Source: an uncultured Prevotellaceae bacterium
Lineage (GTDB): Bacteria; Bacteroidota; Bacteroidia; Bacteroidales; Bacteroidaceae
Length of the DNA: 64,000 bases
Reading direction: 5' to 3'
NCBI GenBank assembly: GCA_902780635.1
Contig: CACZGH010000004.1
Coordinates: forward strand, 62,001-126,000
Made by a program: the position numbers and the translations under genes. The notes under the pieces were generated by a model, which saw only the letters and a list, made by a program, of their open reading frames with translations, was not told the DNA's origin and searched no databases. Each line of letters begins with the position of its first letter. The first letter of the stretch is position 1. Below are positions 17,451 to 26,909 of the stretch, piece after piece.

Positions 17451-18443
17451 ATGAGCATCGACAACCGCCCACTCCTACAGAAAATGAGAAACCTCTTGTT
17501 CAAGGCTGTGAACAAGGAGTTTCTTGTTTTTCTTTTTTTCTTCGCCATCAGCGGAGCTTTTTGGTTCGTGCTCGCCGTCAAGGAACCAGTGGAGAGGGAG
17601 GTGTCCATACCGGTGATGGTCACCAATATACCCAAGAACGTGATCCTTACCGACGACTCCTTCGATACACTCAAAGTTTCCGTAAGAGATGAGGGGTATG
17701 CCTTCATTTACTACATGTTTAATAAACGCCCGCCCATCATCATCAATTTCAATTCTTATTTCAAGGGAGATGGACATAGTGTCGTCGCCAGCTCGGAAGT
17801 ACTTAAGATGGTAAAGGCGAGGCTTGAGAAGTCTTCACAGGTTATCAGTGTGAAACCCGACAGGATAGATATCTATTACAGCAACGGGGAAAATAAAATA
17901 GTGCCTGTGGAAATCAATGGAAAGTTCACTGCTGACGAACTGTCTTTCCTCTCTAAAAAGGAAGTTACCCCAGACAGTGTCACGGTATATGCCTCCAAAG
18001 AAAAACTCGACCAGATCAAATCCGTCAAAACAGAGTATGTCAATATCTCTGACATCAATGATATGGCGCAGAGAAAAGTGAAACTTGAGAGAATGAGCGG
18101 AGTCAAGTGTGTGCCAAATATTGTCACTGTCAAAGTATATGCCGATGTCAGCTCAGAGGGGAGTGTCGAGGTGCCAGTAGAAGTGGTAGGCGTACCAGAA
18201 GGAAAAGTGCTCCGCACTTATCCTTCAAGGGTTTCTGTCAAATTTGTCACAGGCGCCAAAGCGCTGAAAATGGTAGACCCTTCAGAGTTTAGGGTCTTGG
18301 CTGATTATGCCGAGATAGAGAACAACCCACAACAGAAGTTCTTGCACTTGAGACTGGCTGAGGCTCCTCAGTCTGTCAATAATGCCAAGACTGTCATCTC
18401 ACAAGTCGATTATCTTTTAGAGCAAGAGGGAGATGAACCTTGA
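17451..18443 (+). CDS. YbbR-domain membrane-anchored protein
   Basis: 330 residues. One N-terminal membrane helix (EFLVFLFFFAISGAFWFVLAV) with the rest extracytoplasmic, made of YbbR-like beta domains (PVMVTNIPKNV, VPVEINGKFTADE, VEVPVEVVGVPEGK). In Firmicutes such proteins (CdaR) control a diadenylate cyclase; no cyclase gene is adjacent here, so that link is not supported. Overlaps coaE by 11 bases. Confidence 0.85.
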   Translation: MSIDNRPLLQKMRNLLFKAVNKEFLVFLFFFAISGAFWFVLAVKEPVEREVSIPVMVTNIPKNVILTDDSFDTLKVSVRDEGYAFIYYMFNKRPPIIINFNSYFKGDGHSVVASSEVLKMVKARLEKSSQVISVKPDRIDIYYSNGENKIVPVEINGKFTADELSFLSKKEVTPDSVTVYASKEKLDQIKSVKTEYVNISDINDMAQRKVKLERMSGVKCVPNIVTVKVYADVSSEGSVEVPVEVVGVPEGKVLRTYPSRVSVKFVTGAKALKMVDPSEFRVLADYAEIENNPQQKFLHLRLAEAPQSVNNAKTVISQVDYLLEQEGDEP

Positions 18444-19038
18444 CAACGGTATGAAAATAGCCATCACTGGGGGCATCGGTAGTGGTAAGTCTTACGTCTG
18501 CAAGAAGCTCCGTTCATTGCTGGGGGTAGAGGTCTTTGATTGTGACGCTGCCGCCAAAAGGTTGATGCGTACCGACACCCAGATGATCCAACAACTCACA
18601 GAGGCGATCGGGCCGGATACCTATGTGGACGGAAAACTCAACAAGGCTGCAGTGGCAAGATTTCTGTTGGAGTCTGATCAGCACACAAGTATTGTCAATC
18701 AGATAGTACACCCAGCTGTGGCCAATGACTTTCGGGCATCTGGACTGAACTGGATGGAGTGTGCCATACTCTATGAGAGTGGATTTGACAGACTGGTAGA
18801 CCGCGTGATTTGCGTCACCGCACCTGATGAGATACGGCTGAGACGGGTCATGGAACGAGACCATATCACAGAGGAGAAAGCGAAGGAATGGATGGCTAAA
18901 CAGATGCCTCAGGAGATGGTGAGAGAAAAGGCAGACTACGAAATCGTCAATGACGGACAGAGAAATATAGAGGAGCAGCTCTGCAATATCGTGCATAGGC
19001 TCCACCTCATTCCTGACCGAACAGCTAACACCGAATAG
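18433..19038 (+). CDS. coaE: CoaE, dephospho-CoA kinase
   Basis: Last step of CoA synthesis. 201 residues; P-loop GGIGSGKS near residue 10, and the DCDAAAKRLM segment typical of CoaE. The ATG at 18433 follows AGAGGGAG and gives six residues before MKIAITGG; an internal start at 18451 is possible. Overlap with ybbR indicates coupling. After its stop a short AACACCGAAT repeat occurs (19028-19058). Confidence 0.94.
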   Translation: MNLDNGMKIAITGGIGSGKSYVCKKLRSLLGVEVFDCDAAAKRLMRTDTQMIQQLTEAIGPDTYVDGKLNKAAVARFLLESDQHTSIVNQIVHPAVANDFRASGLNWMECAILYESGFDRLVDRVICVTAPDEIRLRRVMERDHITEEKAKEWMAKQMPQEMVREKADYEIVNDGQRNIEEQLCNIVHRLHLIPDRTANTE

Positions 19039-19085
19039 CGAATACCCAACACCGAATTATTAACAGTTTAAATAAATAAAAAAAA

Positions 19086-19532
19086 ATGGTACAGACAATT
19101 TTGTCAATAGCAGGAAAACCAGGACTTTATCGACTGGTTTCAAGAGGAAAAGTAAATTTAATTGTTGAAGCACTCGATGACACTCATAAACGCATGCCGG
19201 CTTTCGCCAAAGACAGGGTGACAAGCCTCGCCGACATTGCCATCTACACTGAGACTGATGAGGTGCCACTGATGAACGTGCTCGCTGCTATGCGTGATAA
19301 AGAGCAGGGCAAAGAATGTGAAGTCAATTACAAAAAGGCCAGCGGAAAAGAACTCAGGGCTTATTTCGCTCAGGTGTTGCCTGACTTCGACCAGGAGCGT
19401 GTGCATGACAGTGACATTCGTAAACTGATACAGTGGTACAACATACTCGTCAAGAATGGTATCACAGATTTTGAGGCGGACATGAAGCCTACAGAGGGCG
19501 ACAATATAGATGACCGAAAAGAGCAGGAGTAA
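19086..19532 (+). CDS. DUF5606 family protein
   Basis: 148 residues, conserved in Bacteroidetes and of unknown function. The N-terminal [18 protein letters not shown] is characteristic: it looks like a small beta-barrel, followed by a helical part ([20 protein letters not shown]). Lies between coaE and pepT on the same strand. Confidence 0.85.
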   Translation: MVQTILSIAGKPGLYRLVSRGKVNLIVEALDDTHKRMPAFAKDRVTSLADIAIYTETDEVPLMNVLAAMRDKEQGKECEVNYKKASGKELRAYFAQVLPDFDQERVHDSDIRKLIQWYNILVKNGITDFEADMKPTEGDNIDDRKEQE

Positions 19533-19557
19533 TAAGACAAGGCCAAAAACAAACAAA

Positions 19558-20781
19558 ATGGATATCACTGAGAGATTTATCAACTATACCAAGTTTGATA
19601 CACAGTCAAGTGAGGACTCGCAGACCGTCCCAAGTACTTCAAAGCAACTGCTTTTTGCTGAGTATCTGAAAAAAGAACTCATCAACGAAGGACTTGATGA
19701 CGTCGAGATGGATGACAAGGGATATATCTATGCCACCCTCAAGTCAAACATCCAGAAAGAGGTGCCTACCATCGGTTTTATCTCCCATTACGACACTTCA
19801 CCTGACTGCAGTGGGGAGAATGTCAAGGCCAGGGTGATTAAAAACTATGATGGCAAAGACATCATCTTGTCTCCTGGTATCGTTTCTTCAACAGTCAAAT
19901 TTCCAGAACTCTTGCAGCATGTGGGCGAAGATCTTATCGTCACAGATGGCAAGACACTGCTTGGTGCTGACGACAAGGCTGGCATTGCCGAAATTGTACA
20001 GGCCATGTGTTTCTTGCGCGACCATCAAGAAATCAAGCATGGTGACATAAGGGTGGCATTCAACCCCGACGAGGAAATCGGTATGGGAGCGCATCATTTC
20101 GATGTCAAAAAGTTTGGATGTGAATGGGCGTACACCATGGATGGTGGAGACCTCGGCGAACTGGAATATGAGAACTTTAATGCGGCTTCGGCCAAGGTAA
20201 AACTCCATGGCGTGAGCGTGCATCCTGGATATGCTAAAGGGAAGATGATCAACGCCAACAGACTGGCTGCGGAGTTTATCGCACTTCTCCCTGCAGAGGA
20301 GACTCCAGAACAGACAGAGGGATACGAGGGCTTTTATCATTTGCTTGGCATACAATCAGGTATTGAATTGGCGCAACTGTCCTATATCATCAGAGACCAC
20401 GACCGTGAAAAGTTTGAGCAGCGCAAGAAGTTCATCACAGAATGTGCTGATATCATGAATAGTAGATACGGTGAAGGTACTTGCGAGATAGTGGTCAATG
20501 ACCAGTATTATAACATGAAAGAGATGATAGATCCTTGCAGACAGGTGGTCGATATCGTCACCAAGGCGATGACCGACTGTGGCATCTCGCCTCAGGTGAA
20601 GCCAATACGTGGTGGTACGGACGGTGCACAACTGTCGTTCAAGGGATTGCCTTGCCCCAATATTTTCGCTGGCGGTGTCAATTTCCATGGACCTTATGAG
20701 TTTATATCCATACAGGTCATGGAGAAGGCCATGAGCCTCATTGTCAGAATATGTCAGCTCGCTGCCTCTCCAGCCAACTAA
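19558..20781 (+). CDS. pepT: Peptidase T (tripeptide aminopeptidase)
   Basis: 407 residues from ATG 19558; the frame opens upstream at 19510 but overlaps the previous gene and the conserved family start is [17 protein letters not shown]. Zn-dependent M20 peptidase; ligands are seen in [26 protein letters not shown] and the C-terminal FHGPYEF. Cytoplasmic release of N-terminal residues from tripeptides. Confidence 0.95.
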   Translation: MDITERFINYTKFDTQSSEDSQTVPSTSKQLLFAEYLKKELINEGLDDVEMDDKGYIYATLKSNIQKEVPTIGFISHYDTSPDCSGENVKARVIKNYDGKDIILSPGIVSSTVKFPELLQHVGEDLIVTDGKTLLGADDKAGIAEIVQAMCFLRDHQEIKHGDIRVAFNPDEEIGMGAHHFDVKKFGCEWAYTMDGGDLGELEYENFNAASAKVKLHGVSVHPGYAKGKMINANRLAAEFIALLPAEETPEQTEGYEGFYHLLGIQSGIELAQLSYIIRDHDREKFEQRKKFITECADIMNSRYGEGTCEIVVNDQYYNMKEMIDPCRQVVDIVTKAMTDCGISPQVKPIRGGTDGAQLSFKGLPCPNIFAGGVNFHGPYEFISIQVMEKAMSLIVRICQLAASPAN

Positions 20782-20783
20782 TT

Positions 20784-20820
20784 TGTTTACTCGTCAACTA
20801 AAGTAACAACTTGTTAACTT
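20784..20820 (+). repeat. CGTCAACT/TTGTTAAC repeat between pepT and antiporter
   Basis: TTTACTCGTCAACTAAAGTAAC then AACTTGTTAACTT, starting 2 bases after the pepT stop and ending just before the next ATG. Same family as 26867-26904 and 53998-54060. Confidence 0.6.
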
Positions 20821-20824
20821 AAAC

Positions 20825-23071
20825 ATGTCCGACCTCCCCGTTCTTGTCAAAGACTTGGCACTCATCCTCATTGTAGCCGGCATCGTGACTCTGGTTTTTA
20901 AAAAACTCAAGCAGCCACTGGTGCTCGGCTATATCATGGCTGGCTTTCTTGTCAGTCCGCATATGCCCTATACCATGTCTGTCATCGACCAGGAGGACAT
21001 CAAGATATGGGCTGACATCGGTGTTATGTTCACCCTCTTCTCTTTGGGTCTTGATTTCTCTTTTAAGAAAATACTCAAAATGGGAGCCGCACCGGTGATA
21101 GCTACGACAACCATTGTGTTCTGCATGATGACACTCGGCATCTTAGTGGGACATTCTTTTGGGTGGAGCAAGATGAACAGTATCTTCCTTGGTGGTATGT
21201 TGGCCATGAGTAGTACGACGATTATCTACAAGGCGTTCGACGACATGGGGCTCCGTCAACAGCAGTTTGCAGGACTGGTCATGTCGGTGCTTATACTCGA
21301 GGATATACTCGCTATCGTCTTGATGGTGATGCTTGCAGCCATTGCGGGAGGTGGAGAGGCCGGAAGTGGAGAGATGCTGAGGAGCATCTTGCGCATCGGG
21401 TTCTTCCTTATTCTTTGGTTTGTCGTCGGTATTTTCCTTATACCTTTTTTCCTTCGCTCTGTGCGCAAACTGGTCAACAATGAGACGCTCCTCATCGTTG
21501 CCCTTGGCTTGTGCTGCCTCATGGCAGTTGTCTCTACAGCTGTAGGGTTCAGCAGTGCCTTCGGCGCGTTTGTCATGGGCTCCATCCTCGCCGAGACTAT
21601 CGAGGCGGAGAAAATCATACGTCTCGTTGAACCTGTGAAAAATCTTTTTGGAGCCATCTTCTTCGTGTCGGTGGGTATGCTGGTCGACCCACAGATCATC
21701 GTACAGTATGCCTTGCCCATCCTGACGCTCGTACTCACCATCATTCTGGGACAGAGCTTTTTCGGAAGCCTCGGTTTCCTGTTGAGTGGACAGTCGCTCA
21801 AGTCAGCCATGAGATGTGGATTTTCCATGGCACAGATCGGAGAGTTCTCTTTCATCATTGCATCCATGGGACTGGCGATGGGGGTGGTCAGCCACTTTGT
21901 CTATCCCGTTGTCGTTACCGTGTCGGTCATCACCACCTTCCTCACACCTTATATGATAAGGGCGGCTGTACCGGCACACGATATGTTGGAGAGACATCTT
22001 CCCAAGGCGATAGTACGAAGCCTGAATCATTTGGCTATGAGTCAATCGACAACCAAAAAGGAGAAAAGTCTGTGGAAGAGCCTGATCACACAGATGACGG
22101 TCAATACGGTCATCTATGTGATTTTGTCCTCTGCAGCCACGGCCATGATGCTCACGTTCTTTCTGCCATTCATACATCGGATTCTACCATACTGGTGGGC
22201 CAATGTGCTCTGTGGCCTCATCACCGTATCGCTGATCTCACCCTTCCTCAGGGCCATTATCATGAAGAAGAACCATAGCGAAGAGTTCAAAGCGCTATGG
22301 ACGCAAAATCGTATCAATCGCCTCCCTCTCATATTTACCATTCTGGTACGTATCATGATCGCGGTGGCTTTTGTGTTCTACATATTCAACAAAGTCACAG
22401 AGTTTTCCAGTGCGTTGCTCATCAGTGTCGGACTCATACTCGTCATCATTATGATTCTGTCAAGAAGTCTTAAGCACAGAAGCATCACTCTCGAACGCAT
22501 GTTTATACTCAACTTGCGTTCACGTGACATTGAGGCACAGGTGCATGGCCGTCGGAAACCACTTTACGAGGGAAGGCTTCTCGACAGAAATATTCATATT
22601 GCCGATTTTGATGTGCCCTATGATTCTTTATGGTCGGGTAAGTCGTTGAAAGAATTGGCGCTGCGAAATCGATTTGGTGTGCATGTGAGTAGTATACTTA
22701 GGGCCAGCCGACGGCTCAATATCCCTGAGGGCGACAATGTGCTCTTCCCAGGCGACCGGTTGCAGGTCATCGGCAGTGATGACCAACTGCATGCTTTCGG
22801 ACGGGCTCTTACTGAGGAAATTATTGGGGATGACTATGAACTGGAGAAGAGAGAGATGAAATTGCGCAGCATGACCATCTCGGGGAATAATAAGTTCTTG
22901 GGCAAAAATCTGGAAGAGAGCGGCATACGACATCTTTATAATTGTATGGTCGTAGGCTTGGAAAAGGGTTTAGAGAGCCTCACACAGGTCACCCCGCAAT
23001 ATCGTTTCCAGAAAGGCGATATCCTATGGGTTGTGGGAGAGGAGGATGATCTCAATCGGTTGATGGATTGA
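20825..23071 (+). CDS. CPA2-family monovalent cation:proton antiporter with two RCK_C domains
   Basis: 748 residues. About 12-13 membrane segments of the Kef/CPA2 type (residues about 5-560), with KKLKQPLVLGYIMAGFLVSP and VGMLVDPQI. The cytoplasmic tail has two RCK_C (TrkA-C) folds: about 595-665 (SILRASRRLNIPEGDNVL, FPGDRLQVIG) and about 682-748 (GDILWVVGEEDDLNRL). No TrkA-N nucleotide-binding domain is seen, unlike E. coli KefB/C. Transported ion (K+ or Na+) cannot be told. Last gene of the nusB-side cluster. Confidence 0.9.
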   Translation: MSDLPVLVKDLALILIVAGIVTLVFKKLKQPLVLGYIMAGFLVSPHMPYTMSVIDQEDIKIWADIGVMFTLFSLGLDFSFKKILKMGAAPVIATTTIVFCMMTLGILVGHSFGWSKMNSIFLGGMLAMSSTTIIYKAFDDMGLRQQQFAGLVMSVLILEDILAIVLMVMLAAIAGGGEAGSGEMLRSILRIGFFLILWFVVGIFLIPFFLRSVRKLVNNETLLIVALGLCCLMAVVSTAVGFSSAFGAFVMGSILAETIEAEKIIRLVEPVKNLFGAIFFVSVGMLVDPQIIVQYALPILTLVLTIILGQSFFGSLGFLLSGQSLKSAMRCGFSMAQIGEFSFIIASMGLAMGVVSHFVYPVVVTVSVITTFLTPYMIRAAVPAHDMLERHLPKAIVRSLNHLAMSQSTTKKEKSLWKSLITQMTVNTVIYVILSSAATAMMLTFFLPFIHRILPYWWANVLCGLITVSLISPFLRAIIMKKNHSEEFKALWTQNRINRLPLIFTILVRIMIAVAFVFYIFNKVTEFSSALLISVGLILVIIMILSRSLKHRSITLERMFILNLRSRDIEAQVHGRRKPLYEGRLLDRNIHIADFDVPYDSLWSGKSLKELALRNRFGVHVSSILRASRRLNIPEGDNVLFPGDRLQVIGSDDQLHAFGRALTEEIIGDDYELEKREMKLRSMTISGNNKFLGKNLEESGIRHLYNCMVVGLEKGLESLTQVTPQYRFQKGDILWVVGEEDDLNRLMD

Positions 23072-23073
23072 TC

Positions 23074-23130
23074 ATCATCCTTCATTTTTCATCCTTCATT
23101 TTTCATCTTTCATTTTTCATCTTTCATCTC
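23074..23130. repeat. TTTCATC/TTTTTCATC tandem repeat filling a convergent gap
   Basis: About six units alternating CCTTCATTTTTCAT and CTTTCATTTTTCAT fill the whole gap between the antiporter stop (23071) and the lptD stop (23131). On the lptD strand it reads TAG-GAGATGAAAGATGAAAAATG. Same family at 54091-54130 and 61013-61050. No hairpin terminator is visible in this convergent gap. Confidence 0.8.
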
Positions 23131-26073
23131 CTAATACCATTGTACGGCATTGCTGTACCCACTCTTCTTGTCATATTTCAGTGCGTCGGTCAGCGTTGAT
23201 GCATTGCACCTGAAAGTGAAATTATAGCTGGTGTAGGGTGCAAGTACTACCGAGCACGACATGTTGAAGCAATGCAGGTCTCGTGACAGAGAGGCGGTGG
23301 TCATTGACAACTTGCCCGCTTCAAAGTCATAGCCAGACGAGAAACTGATGTTCCAGCCATCACTCAGACGGATATTGCCACTCATGTTCAGTGTCTGAGA
23401 AAACTTGTAGGGGTAGCGCATCCGTTTTTTGTTGAATTTGCCACGGGTGTTTTCGCGCATCGTGATACCATAGCCAAAGGTCAGCGACCATGGCATGTTG
23501 AATGTCATGTAGCCATCTTCATCGGTCTCAGCCTTCGCACCCTTTTTCTTCGCGCCACGCTGTCCGCGTATCATGTCATCATCCACATTGCTCTCTATTT
23601 CGGTGTCAACCCCCTCGTCACTGTTGGGGTCCTCGTCTTCGTCCTCCGATTTTTCGCCGCTCAGCCATTTCTTTATCTTGTCGGGTGTAAGAGTGAACGA
23701 CACGTTTTGCGACATACCCTGAAAACGACCCCAACGGCCGTAACCATACTCCGTGTGAGTACCCACGTAGGGATTGCCATTCTCGTCAAGCTCGTAAGCA
23801 TAGGTGGCGAAGACAGCGTTCAGGTTGAATGTGTAGCGTTTCCACCATTTCAGGCGCAGACGCATTGACAAGTCGCTCAGAGGACGCTCCTTTGCCGCCA
23901 TATTGTAGGACATGGCAGCACCCAACTCGTCGATGATGCTCACTTTCTTCAGTGAGTCATCCTTGAGCACTTTCATTTCAATGTTGTTGCCTATGTCAAA
24001 GGAGATACTTCCCGTCTTGCCTCTGCCGGGAACACCATAGAGGCCGTTGGAGTAGGGGGAGTATTCCACAAGCGAGACATTACCGTTGGCGTCGGTCTTC
24101 TGATAGGTGTCGTAATAGCCATAGCGCTGTGCGCTGAAGTCAGGGGAGTAACTTAGGCTCACCGTTGGAGTCAACACATGGCGAATGGCATTGATCTTGT
24201 CACCGAAAATCTTGCGGTTGGGAGTCCACCTACCATAAACCTTGGTCGAGAGGCCCAGACTCATACTCCAGTCGAAGATGTTGTGAAAACCATAGGTCGT
24301 ATCAGCCACTTCCACCTGTCTTGCTTCATCCCATGAACGTGTCACCTTGCTCATATACATGCGGTCGGTGAAGTTGAACGAGGGGTTGAGGTTGATATAG
24401 TTGAACAGCACGAAGTTGCCACTGAATGGGATACGGTGCTCGAAACCATTGCGCCAGTCCTTGATCAGGTTGGCGTGAAGCAACTGATTTTCCTTTGTCG
24501 TGATGGAGTTGCTCATGTGGCCAGAGTAACTCATCGATAATTTCTCATACCAACGTTCAGCGCCCACAGCTTTCTTGCGTTTGAAGGGATAGAAACGACT
24601 CATCGATAAGTTGAGGTCGGGAAACGTAAGAGAGAGTGTTGTGTCACGCATGTTCTGAGCCACATTGAACGTCGTGCTGATATTCAGGCCGATGCTTGAG
24701 AACTGTGTGCTGTAACTCACTGAAGATGTACGGGTGCTCTGCGTCACGGTCTGAGGGTTGTACATGCTTGTCAGGTTGTTGCGCTCAAAACTCGAAGTCG
24801 CAAAGTTGACGCTTGCGGACAAAGAGTTGAAAGGGTTGGCCTTTTGGTCTTGTCGATGGCTCCACTGTATCTTGAAACTCTCCTGCTCAGTAAAATCGGG
24901 CATTCCTTTGTCACCAGTCTTAGTGTCCTGATAACTGAAGTAGAAACTTCCGCTATAGCGGTAGCGTTTCTTATAGTTGCTTGCCGCTGAGAGTCCCCAT
25001 GAGCCTTTAGTGTATATTTCGCCCAGCAATTTCAGGTCCCATTTGTCGTTCATTGCAAAATAGTAACCACCATCACGTAGGTAGAAACCGCGGCTGTTCT
25101 CATCACCGTAGGTGGGCATGATGAAACCGCTGCTGTAGCTCTTTGTAAAGGGGAAGAAACCGTAGGGAATGGCCAAAGGCAAGGGAACGTCGGCCACTAC
25201 TAAATAGGCGGGTCCGAACACCACATCCTTGCCAGGGCGCACCTTCGCACGGGAGAGGGCGATATAGAAGTCGGGTGGGTCGGCGTCGCATGTAGTATAC
25301 CTGCCATGGCCCAGGTAGAGATTACCCTCACCGTCACGCTTAGCCTCCGCACTGTTGATATAGCCGTCTTGCTGCTCGGTATACACATTATTAATATATC
25401 CCTTCTTGGTCTTGAAGTTATACATGATGGTGTCGCTCTCATACTCGTCCCTGCCCATTTTGAATACGGGAGTGCCCTCCAGTCCTCCTACCTCGCTGGT
25501 GTCTCTTACACCAGTGGCATGCACGAGGTTTTGGTCCATGTTCATGTGTACACGGTCACTCTTCAGGTTCATCTCCTCATAGTCAACATTTGATTTGCCG
25601 TAGAGAAAGGCGTCCTTTGTCGATGCATAGTAGACGAGTGAGTCTTCGGCTGTGAAGTTGACAGGAGCGTCGATGCCTGTGGATTTGGCGCGGTTGAGAG
25701 AGTCGAGACGGATGGAGTCGTCCACCGCTTTGTTGTGATGGTAGATGGCCAGTTGTAGCGAGTCCATCTCAAGTGTGTCAAGACCGTCATGATAACCACT
25801 CACCGAGGTGCTGTCATCCATGAAAATGATATCATTGTTGAGACTGTCATCCATGAAGATGATATCATTAAATAGGCTGTCTTTCCCCGAGATACTGTCT
25901 CTTGCGATGATGCTGTCAGGGAGGGCAAGCTTTTTATCATGGTGGGCGATACTGTCTATGCTGTCTTTCTTCGCACCTTCTTGATGGCGTGGACGAGATG
26001 GAGCCATAGGCACCATGGCCATCATCATCATGATGGCTGCAAATAGTAATATAATCGTCCACTTTGCTCTCAT
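23131..26073 (-). CDS. lptD: LptD/OstA-like LPS assembly outer membrane protein
   Basis: 980 residues, Bacteroidetes form. The N-terminal membrane segment is followed by a Ser/Asp/Ile-rich low-complexity stretch (about 35-95) holding a near-exact repeat of NDIIFMDDS. An OstA-like beta-jellyroll follows (about 130-270; FKTKKGYINNVYTEQQDGYI) and then a large beta-barrel. LptD forms the outer-membrane LPS insertion pore with LptE. A charged loop (SEDEDEDPNSDEGVD) lies near residue 830. Its promoter is duplicated in tandem (26082-26248). Confidence 0.88.
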   Translation of the reverse strand: MRAKWTIILLFAAIMMMMAMVPMAPSRPRHQEGAKKDSIDSIAHHDKKLALPDSIIARDSISGKDSLFNDIIFMDDSLNNDIIFMDDSTSVSGYHDGLDTLEMDSLQLAIYHHNKAVDDSIRLDSLNRAKSTGIDAPVNFTAEDSLVYYASTKDAFLYGKSNVDYEEMNLKSDRVHMNMDQNLVHATGVRDTSEVGGLEGTPVFKMGRDEYESDTIMYNFKTKKGYINNVYTEQQDGYINSAEAKRDGEGNLYLGHGRYTTCDADPPDFYIALSRAKVRPGKDVVFGPAYLVVADVPLPLAIPYGFFPFTKSYSSGFIMPTYGDENSRGFYLRDGGYYFAMNDKWDLKLLGEIYTKGSWGLSAASNYKKRYRYSGSFYFSYQDTKTGDKGMPDFTEQESFKIQWSHRQDQKANPFNSLSASVNFATSSFERNNLTSMYNPQTVTQSTRTSSVSYSTQFSSIGLNISTTFNVAQNMRDTTLSLTFPDLNLSMSRFYPFKRKKAVGAERWYEKLSMSYSGHMSNSITTKENQLLHANLIKDWRNGFEHRIPFSGNFVLFNYINLNPSFNFTDRMYMSKVTRSWDEARQVEVADTTYGFHNIFDWSMSLGLSTKVYGRWTPNRKIFGDKINAIRHVLTPTVSLSYSPDFSAQRYGYYDTYQKTDANGNVSLVEYSPYSNGLYGVPGRGKTGSISFDIGNNIEMKVLKDDSLKKVSIIDELGAAMSYNMAAKERPLSDLSMRLRLKWWKRYTFNLNAVFATYAYELDENGNPYVGTHTEYGYGRWGRFQGMSQNVSFTLTPDKIKKWLSGEKSEDEDEDPNSDEGVDTEIESNVDDDMIRGQRGAKKKGAKAETDEDGYMTFNMPWSLTFGYGITMRENTRGKFNKKRMRYPYKFSQTLNMSGNIRLSDGWNISFSSGYDFEAGKLSMTTASLSRDLHCFNMSCSVVLAPYTSYNFTFRCNASTLTDALKYDKKSGYSNAVQWY

Positions 26074-26081
26074 TTGATTTG

Positions 26082-26112
26082 CAAAGGTAGTGCAAACCGA
26101 GAGAAAATCAAA
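26082..26112 (-). promoter_or_regulatory. lptD promoter, proximal copy
   Basis: Minus strand TTTG (26112-26109), 19-base spacer, TACCTTTG (26089-26082): exact consensus, with the ATG only 9 bases after the -7 box, so the lptD mRNA from this promoter would be essentially leaderless. Confidence 0.75.
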
Positions 26113-26169
26113 ATAAATTATGTTTATTTTAGTTTTCCGAGGTGCCGCCTACTTTAGATTCTAAGAAAT

Positions 26170-26200
26170 CAAAGGTAGTGCAAACCGAGAGAAAATCAAA
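26170..26200 (-). promoter_or_regulatory. lptD promoter, distal (duplicated) copy
   Basis: Identical to the proximal copy: TTTG (26200-26197), 19 bases, TACCTTTG (26177-26170). Would give a transcript with a leader of about 90 bases that carries the first promoter copy. Confidence 0.65.
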
Positions 26201-26279
26201 ATAAATTATGTTTATTTTAGTTTTCCGAGGTGCCGCCTACTTTAGATTGCAAATCTTCACTTATATAATCAATCAAGTT

Positions 26280-26296
26280 CCCCTCCTTTGGAGGGG
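26280..26296. terminator. CCCCTCC-TTT-GGAGGGG hairpin after the HD gene
   Basis: Perfect 7-bp G+C stem with a 3-base loop, followed by TTGGGGGAGG, 12 bases past the HD gene stop codon. I recall this element (CCCCTCCTTTGGAGGGG plus a G-rich tail) as a dispersed motif in Bacteroidetes genomes. It has no T-run, so its role as a terminator is uncertain. Confidence 0.5.
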
Positions 26297-26308
26297 TTGG
26301 GGGAGGTG

Positions 26309-26848
26309 TCACTTTTCAAACAATTCCACCCACCGCCTAAACCTGATGACTCCAGCCTCGCCAAACTTTGCCAGGCTCCGCTCTGCCTGCTCCACCGTCT
26401 TCTCACGGTCAAGTCGTGTCTTGCTGAAGAATTTGTCTGCATAGCAAATCAATTGCTCTTCCAGTGTTTCTGGCAGAAAACTCTGATGGGGTAGAGGCAG
26501 ATCTTGGCTCACGATATCATCGAGCGAGAGTCCTGCACCAGTATGCCGTTCACACACACGGGCATGGCGCTCATAGCCCTCTGCACGAAGAATCGAAGCT
26601 CCTAAAATACCATGACGAATGTAAGGTTCTGCGCCATGGCAAGATATGCCAGGAGCGTCGGTCTTAAAAATGCCGATGTCATGAAGCATGGCAGCTTCCA
26701 ACACAAAATCTTGGTCAAGATGGAGTGCAGGATGTGAAAAGACAATCTGTAGCGCTTTTTGCGCTACAGACTGACTGTGTGTGATGAGGATATGCCGTAA
26801 GGCATTGTCATCAGGATAATATTTATCAATGATTTTTTGATAATCCAT
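26309..26848 (-). CDS. HD-domain phosphohydrolase
   Basis: 179 residues. HD-superfamily metal site: THSQSVAQKAL (first His), AAMLHDIGIF (HD pair) and CHGAEPYIRHG / ERHTGAGLS (further His). Short cytoplasmic member of the uncharacterised HDIG group; the substrate (nucleotide or other phosphate ester) is unknown. Downstream of the carboxyltransferase gene on the same strand. Confidence 0.85.
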   Translation of the reverse strand: MDYQKIIDKYYPDDNALRHILITHSQSVAQKALQIVFSHPALHLDQDFVLEAAMLHDIGIFKTDAPGISCHGAEPYIRHGILGASILRAEGYERHARVCERHTGAGLSLDDIVSQDLPLPHQSFLPETLEEQLICYADKFFSKTRLDREKTVEQAERSLAKFGEAGVIRFRRWVELFEK

Positions 26849-26866
26849 ATATCGTTCAAAGAGTAA

Positions 26867-26904
26867 TAACTTGTCAACTCGTCAACTTGTCAACTCGTCA
26901 ACTA
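26867..26904. repeat. 8-bp tandem repeat CAACTTGT/CAACTCGT
   Basis: Four full alternating units plus a partial one between the carboxyltransferase stop (26910) and the HD gene start (26848). Ends 5 bases from the stop codon. Confidence 0.85.
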
Positions 26905-26909
26905 AAAGC

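Larger units (their letters stand above)
26082..26248. repeat. Perfect 79-bp direct duplication of the lptD promoter region
   Basis: Bases 26082-26160 and 26170-26248 are identical over 79 positions, separated by CTAAGAAAT (period 88). Flanking bases differ at both ends. Each copy contains a complete promoter. No terminal inverted repeats or transposase are present, so a simple tandem duplication is the likely origin. Confidence 0.97.

Noticed and set aside
26082-26248. Insertion-sequence remnant
   Set aside because: No transposase, terminal inverted repeats or target-site duplication; a plain tandem duplication explains it.
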